A program made the translations under genes and the position numbers. Positions 35,501 through 37,435 of a DNA stretch of 37,435 bases are shown here, piece by piece (the first letter of the stretch is position 1; each line of letters opens with the position of its first letter). Under the pieces are notes generated by a model, which saw only the letters and a list, made by a program, of their open reading frames with translations, made no database searches and had not been told where the DNA came from. The stretch comes from a virus. The stretch is taken from IMG/VR virus record IMGVR_UViG_3300042317_000195, positions 1-37,435 of that record; one strand, 5' to 3'.

Positions 35501-35999
35501 GTAATGCCTGCGCCCCTACAGCTACTATTCCAGAAGTGCTACCTAGGCCTGAAGCTGCATAATATCCTATCGCAACGTTAACACCTCCAGTTGCAGCTGC
35601 TAATGTATTATAGCCAATAGCGACATTATATGAATTTGTTGTAACAGCTCTCAAAGTGTTACAACCTAAAGCTATATTGAAATTACCACCTGTTATGGCT
35701 AATCCTGCAGATTCGCCTACAGTAAGGTTCCAGCCACCTGTTGTAATTGCTGCACCTGAATCAGTTCCAATAGCTACATTTCGCGTTCCAGTAGTTAACT
35801 TCCCTAAAGTATTTTTTCCAATAGCTGTATTTTTAATAGCAGCAGTTGTGCTAGATTTAAGTGCAGTATTGCTTATGACAATACTGTCTACTTCGTTATT
35901 CTTCCCCCTACCGATAGTGATACCATTAACTGTAATATCTCTTAACCAGTAGAAAGACTTATGAATGGCATCTTTTAAAGCAGGGAGATTAGTTTTCAT
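32583..35999 (-). CDS. YadA-repeat fibre / adhesin-like protein
   Basis: 1138 residues. After an N-terminal 35 residues (YWLRDITVNGITIGRGKNN) comes a long array of NxAxG...L...TTG units about 20-25 residues apart, the pattern of YadA-type trimeric adhesin heads (GSNNTALGSNTL, NNIAIGLYSLY). Four inserts of about 83-86 residues interrupt the array at residues 294-375, 449-533, 605-689 and 766-851. The C-terminal 90 residues (FVPGGNPLSTITPPAGFA ... AKWYPSY) form a separate beta tip. It is probably a trimeric, rod-like virion fibre. Its place beside other fibre-type genes agrees. No S74 autoproteolytic chaperone is visible. Confidence 0.85.
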   Translation of the reverse strand: MKTNLPALKDAIHKSFYWLRDITVNGITIGRGKNNEVDSIVISNTALKSSTTAAIKNTAIGKNTLGKLTTGTRNVAIGTDSGAAITTGGWNLTVGESAGLAITGGNFNIALGCNTLRAVTTNSYNVAIGYNTLAAATGGVNVAIGYYAASGLGSTSGIVAVGAQALQSTTVSSNHGIGYYAGFQTTTGTDNTVVGPYTLYSNTTGSNNTALGSNTLRQNTTGGNNIAIGLYSLYNNTTTSNITAIGQNTGFRNMAGGAGSVLIGANAGYEGGGDSNVAVGQNAFYKSGGSLSGGTIIGGSGYVDGLYKNVTLQWSAGLSPTLTPRCDITVSGGVVTAVSYRTRGYGFMDNTTVLTAPNTDLGGSGSGFLLNVTSVTRPTNNVALGKNAGYSITKGSSNVAVGYGAGYNLVDAGHCISIGYQAGYFAISDSGTIAIGTQSAYRGSPALSAGIIQAGGSGYVDGVYYGVQLSTSSGSGINGSTPYATITVSGGIVTSVTIVDYGYGFLDSTTVFTTLNTNLGGTGSGFLYRTESISSPYGNSSIGHQSFYSNTSGSNNTVFGSQAGFSNSEGGSNTFLGTYAGYSNDVGSNNVAIGSQAGYYLTTGISVTLRSGGSGYVNGTYYNVQLSFKSGPGGSIYPRADVVVSGGVVTSVTLKNKGRGFYSLATVLTIANTLLGGTGSGVTLTIASRINAQNNIAIGTNSMYGESTVGITGSNNTAVGYYSAGGITTGYSNTALGYLAGYSITTGNGNIAIGDNALNAASTTANVYIITKGGTGYTNGTYTNVVLSVASGDTVDYLPYVNVTVAGGVVTSVVKNRTTTPGGKFKSSATLFTVSSNQIGGTGSGLQIAIGSLYESNSNVAVGYQSLSYAKAALGNVAVGLNSMNAAENCEFNVMVGAYSGAALNTSTYSVGIGHSALRFTTTGSSNTALGGFALYTNTTGSTNTAISYGTLQQLTTGSSNTAVGYNALKNIGSNSNNTALGYNAGTTIADGATGATVDNSIYLGYSTKASANGVTNEIVIGYNTTGIGSNTTVLGNSSTLVTKVFGVKANGEAAPTLSNPGSISPTTSVVFVPGGNPLSTITPPAGFANTGGQITIIPTGVFTTTTAGNIALSSTTVVNKALIMTYDAGTAKWYPSY
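33447..33704 (-). repeat. Fibre insert module 4 of 4
   Basis: Residues 766-851, the most diverged copy. Landmarks KGGTGYTNGTYTNVVLS, VTVAGGVVTSVV and SNQIGGTGSGLQI. It lies 161 residues after module 3. Confidence 0.82.
33933..34187 (-). repeat. Fibre insert module 3 of 4
   Basis: Residues 605-689. Landmarks SGGSGYVNGTYYNVQLS, VVVSGGVVTSVTL and ANTLLGGTGSGVTL. It lies 156 residues after module 2. Confidence 0.85.
34401..34655 (-). repeat. Fibre insert module 2 of 4
   Basis: Residues 449-533. Landmarks AGGSGYVDGVYYGVQLS, ITVSGGIVTSVTIV and LNTNLGGTGSGFLY. It lies 155 residues after module 1. Confidence 0.85.
34875..35120 (-). repeat. Fibre insert module 1 of 4
   Basis: Residues 294-375. Core landmarks GGSGYVDGLYKNVTL, ITVSGGVVTAV and NTDLGGSGSGFLL. 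Similar GGSGYxxGxYxNV modules are found in other phage virion proteins. Confidence 0.85.
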
Positions 36000-36415
36000 T
36001 AGTAATCCATCCCACGTGCATAAAATACAATACCAGATGCAAGCGTAACACCAATACTTGCATATAATTTCTCATTAGCCTCTAAGCGTAATGGGTAGTC
36101 TTCAGTAATACTATAGAAAGAAGTTTTAGTTACTTCAAGTGCTGCACCTAGTGTTTGTGCTGGCATTAAGACAGAATCAATTAATCTTAATGTAGTCCCG
36201 TTATCTGCACTTGTAAATAAATACAAAGACGTAGCAGCAACAGTAGCTCGTGGCATTGCTGTAATAGCACTAATAATAGAGCCTTCAGTACCAGCTGTGA
36301 ATAACAATACAGTATTTGTTACCGTATCTGTTGTAATGCCGCCATTTGCTGTAGTAACTACACAATTGCTTGTATTAACAGTTTGTGCAAATGGGGCTGT
36401 AAATGTTTTAGCCAT
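35999..36415 (-). CDS. Beta-rich virion-associated protein
   Basis: 138 residues. AKTFTAPFAQTVNTSNCVV, then TAMPRATVAATSLYLFTSAD, LRLIDSVLMPAQTLGA and YPLRLEANEKLYASIGV. The sandwich-like strand pattern matches small proteins I recall among phage head-decoration or fibre neighbours. The stop overlaps the fibre ATG (TAATG), tying expression to it. Role not established. Confidence 0.6.
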   Translation of the reverse strand: MAKTFTAPFAQTVNTSNCVVTTANGGITTDTVTNTVLLFTAGTEGSIISAITAMPRATVAATSLYLFTSADNGTTLRLIDSVLMPAQTLGAALEVTKTSFYSITEDYPLRLEANEKLYASIGVTLASGIVFYARGMDY

Positions 36416-36424
36416 AATTGTATC

Positions 36425-36631
36425 CTATGAATAAGCTAAAGAGTAGGCATGAACAGTGTCTAAGCTGGTACCGCCCCCTCCGCCTGCTGCACTAATAACG
36501 CCATTAGTAATAGTGATTGTTGTACCGTCTATTTTTACAATACCAGGAACTGTAGTACTTGCCGTTTGAATAATAACCTTACCGCCTGTTGCGCTAATAG
36601 TGTCTGTGGTGTGATCAAAATTAATTGACAT
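36425..36631 (-). CDS. Short fibre-like protein
   Basis: 68 residues. The middle (STTVPGIVKIDGTTITITNG) carries the PGxVKxDGTTITxxNGxIS pattern common in phage tail fibres, here with nothing before it but a short beta N-terminus. It ends in a Gly-run followed by HAYSLAYS. It may be a small tip or linker fibre subunit, or the remnant of a longer fibre. Operon spacing is tight on both sides. Confidence 0.6.
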   Translation of the reverse strand: MSINFDHTTDTISATGGKVIIQTASTTVPGIVKIDGTTITITNGVISAAGGGGGTSLDTVHAYSLAYS

Positions 36632-36632
36632 A

Positions 36633-36926
36633 TTATACTCCTACGGCACCTGCCATGTCAGGCTGTTGAACTACCCAGTTATAAGATTTCTCAAGAAATG
36701 CTGTACCATTTTGTGCTTCGATTTCTGTCAACGGTACATGATAGCGTCTAAAATCAACATCACGAGTATCTTCATTAAGCGGACGTGAAGCATATCCCAC
36801 AACATCAAGCATAACTGAAAATGTTGAACCGCGCTGACGACCGATGGATGATGTAACAATACGAAAGTAAGCGCCTGCAAAAGGAACTCCGTAATTGCTT
36901 GTTTGTAAATCTAATTGAATTGCCAT
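36633..36926 (-). CDS. Small virion-type protein of unknown function
   Basis: 97 residues. NYGVPFAGAYFRIVTSSIGR, FSVMLDVVGYASRPLNED, RYHVPLTEIEAQNG and YNWVVQQPDM. Beta-rich with conserved-looking aromatic residues; similar short proteins occur near fibre genes in phages, but I know no function. It starts 9 nt after the upstream fibre gene. Confidence 0.6.
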   Translation of the reverse strand: MAIQLDLQTSNYGVPFAGAYFRIVTSSIGRQRGSTFSVMLDVVGYASRPLNEDTRDVDFRRYHVPLTEIEAQNGTAFLEKSYNWVVQQPDMAGAVGV

Positions 36927-36935
36927 TTTGTTTCC

Positions 36936-37435
36936 TTATGCGTTAATTACTTCTACTGTGTCTAAATTACATACCCAGCGAATATTAATAGTATCTTTTG
37001 CACCACTTGTTACTGATAAGCATTTAATAGTATTATTAACTGTAAATGTAGGCTCTGTAGTCAGTACAATAGTGTCTATGATCTTCTCTATTGAAAGAGC
37101 TGACATGCTCATTGTCCCTGCGTTATTAACTATTGCACCTTTTACGATATATGATGCCATGTTTGAAGATGTTGCTTGTTTGCCAATCAGCATTCCTTGA
37201 AATGTCATTGCTTGATTTGATGCAAGCACTAATTGATTGGCTATGCTGGGTGTCACATTTGCTGAATAATACTTATCAGACGTAAGCACAGTAGCCGTCC
37301 CACTAGTGTCAACACTTAATACTATTTTACCAAATTGAGCAGATCCTGAAACTCCAAAACCAGTGGCTGAAAAGGCAAACTTACCTGTTTGTGCGGCTTT
37401 CCCATTAGACAGCGCAACTGAGCAGTGTCCTGAAG
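36936..37435 (-). CDS. Tail fibre C-terminal part (5' end outside window)
   Basis: The frame is open to the right edge, so only the last 165 or so residues are seen. The visible part reads GKAAQTGKFAFSATGFGVSG, SAQFGKIVLSVDTSGTATVL, IANQLVLASNQAMTFQGMLI and INIRWVCNLDTVEV. The 'AQxGKxVL...T...N..F.G.xxGKQA...W' pattern is a frequent C-terminal domain of phage tail fibres. A GTG at 37289 is an internal codon, not the start, because coding-quality sequence continues upstream. Role in host binding is inferred. Confidence 0.75.
   Translation of the reverse strand, partial: SGHCSVALSNGKAAQTGKFAFSATGFGVSGSAQFGKIVLSVDTSGTATVLTSDKYYSANVTPSIANQLVLASNQAMTFQGMLIGKQATSSNMASYIVKGAIVNNAGTMSMSALSIEKIIDTIVLTTEPTFTVNNTIKCLSVTSGAKDTINIRWVCNLDTVEVINA

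Noticed and set aside
32583-35999. CRISPR-like spacing of repeats
   Set aside because: The repetition is at protein level in a single long frame, with degenerate DNA and no constant repeat/spacer lengths.
37287-37289. GTG as true start of the rightmost gene
   Set aside because: The frame continues upstream to the window edge with fibre-like sequence (QTGKFAFSATGFGVSG), so the gene is truncated by the window.

Overview
This window is a late (virion-morphogenesis) region of a tailed, long-tailed (siphovirus-type) bacteriophage. It is AT-rich, and every gene I can support lies on the minus strand. The genes are tightly packed: stop/start overlaps of the form TAATG occur at 3961, 4569, 5204, 20903 and 35999. 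I see no tRNA, insertion sequence, integrase, CRISPR array, terminase or holin. The host is probably Gram-negative: the virion has a lambda J-like tail tip, a FlgJ-type muramidase domain in the tape measure, and a T4-type lysozyme without a wall-binding domain. I cannot name the host more closely.

Layout in transcription order (right to left). (1) 37435-35999: the 3' part of a tail-fibre protein and three small beta-rich virion proteins. (2) 35999-32583: a 1138-residue fibre-like protein built from YadA-type NxAxG repeats with four regularly spaced inserts. (3) 32570-30089: small proteins of unknown role, a coiled-coil protein and a GH24 lysozyme. (4) 30087-21396, head module: DUF4055-type portal; a 1545-residue fusion of a MuF/SPP1-gp7 minor head domain with a complete T7/N4-type single-subunit RNA polymerase; a zinc-ribbon peptide; a DUF2829/Tad2-type anti-defence protein; a structured intergenic region with a 24-bp exact repeat; scaffold; major capsid protein. 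(5) 21385-17482, neck and tail tube: connector, head closure, tail terminator, two paralogous tail tube proteins, and lambda G/GT-type chaperones with a canonical GGGAAAG -1 frameshift site. (6) 17479-1, tail tip: a giant tape measure (about 4091 residues, with an embedded FlgJ-like hydrolase domain), distal tail protein, hub protein and a J-like tip protein that runs off the left edge.

The main discovery is the minor head-RNA polymerase fusion. All the catalytic landmarks of the T7 family are present with correct spacing (DxxxR, motif A Asp, motif B RxxxKx7YG, motif C HD). The MuF domain would place this enzyme inside the capsid next to the portal. The phage would therefore carry its own transcriptase in the particle, as N4 does, but by a different architecture and in a virus with a predicted tail of roughly 0.6 micrometres. 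The intergenic region 23281-23476, with a 6-bp-stem/3-nt-loop hairpin and a 24-bp direct repeat, is a candidate place for signals read by this enzyme; that link is inference.

How the parts work together: scaffold, capsid, portal and MuF-RNAP build the head; connectors and terminator join it to a tube made of one or both paralogous tube proteins; the G/GT chaperones load the tape measure, which sets tail length and brings a wall hydrolase; the distal, hub and J-like proteins form the tip; fibre proteins at the right edge probably bind the host.
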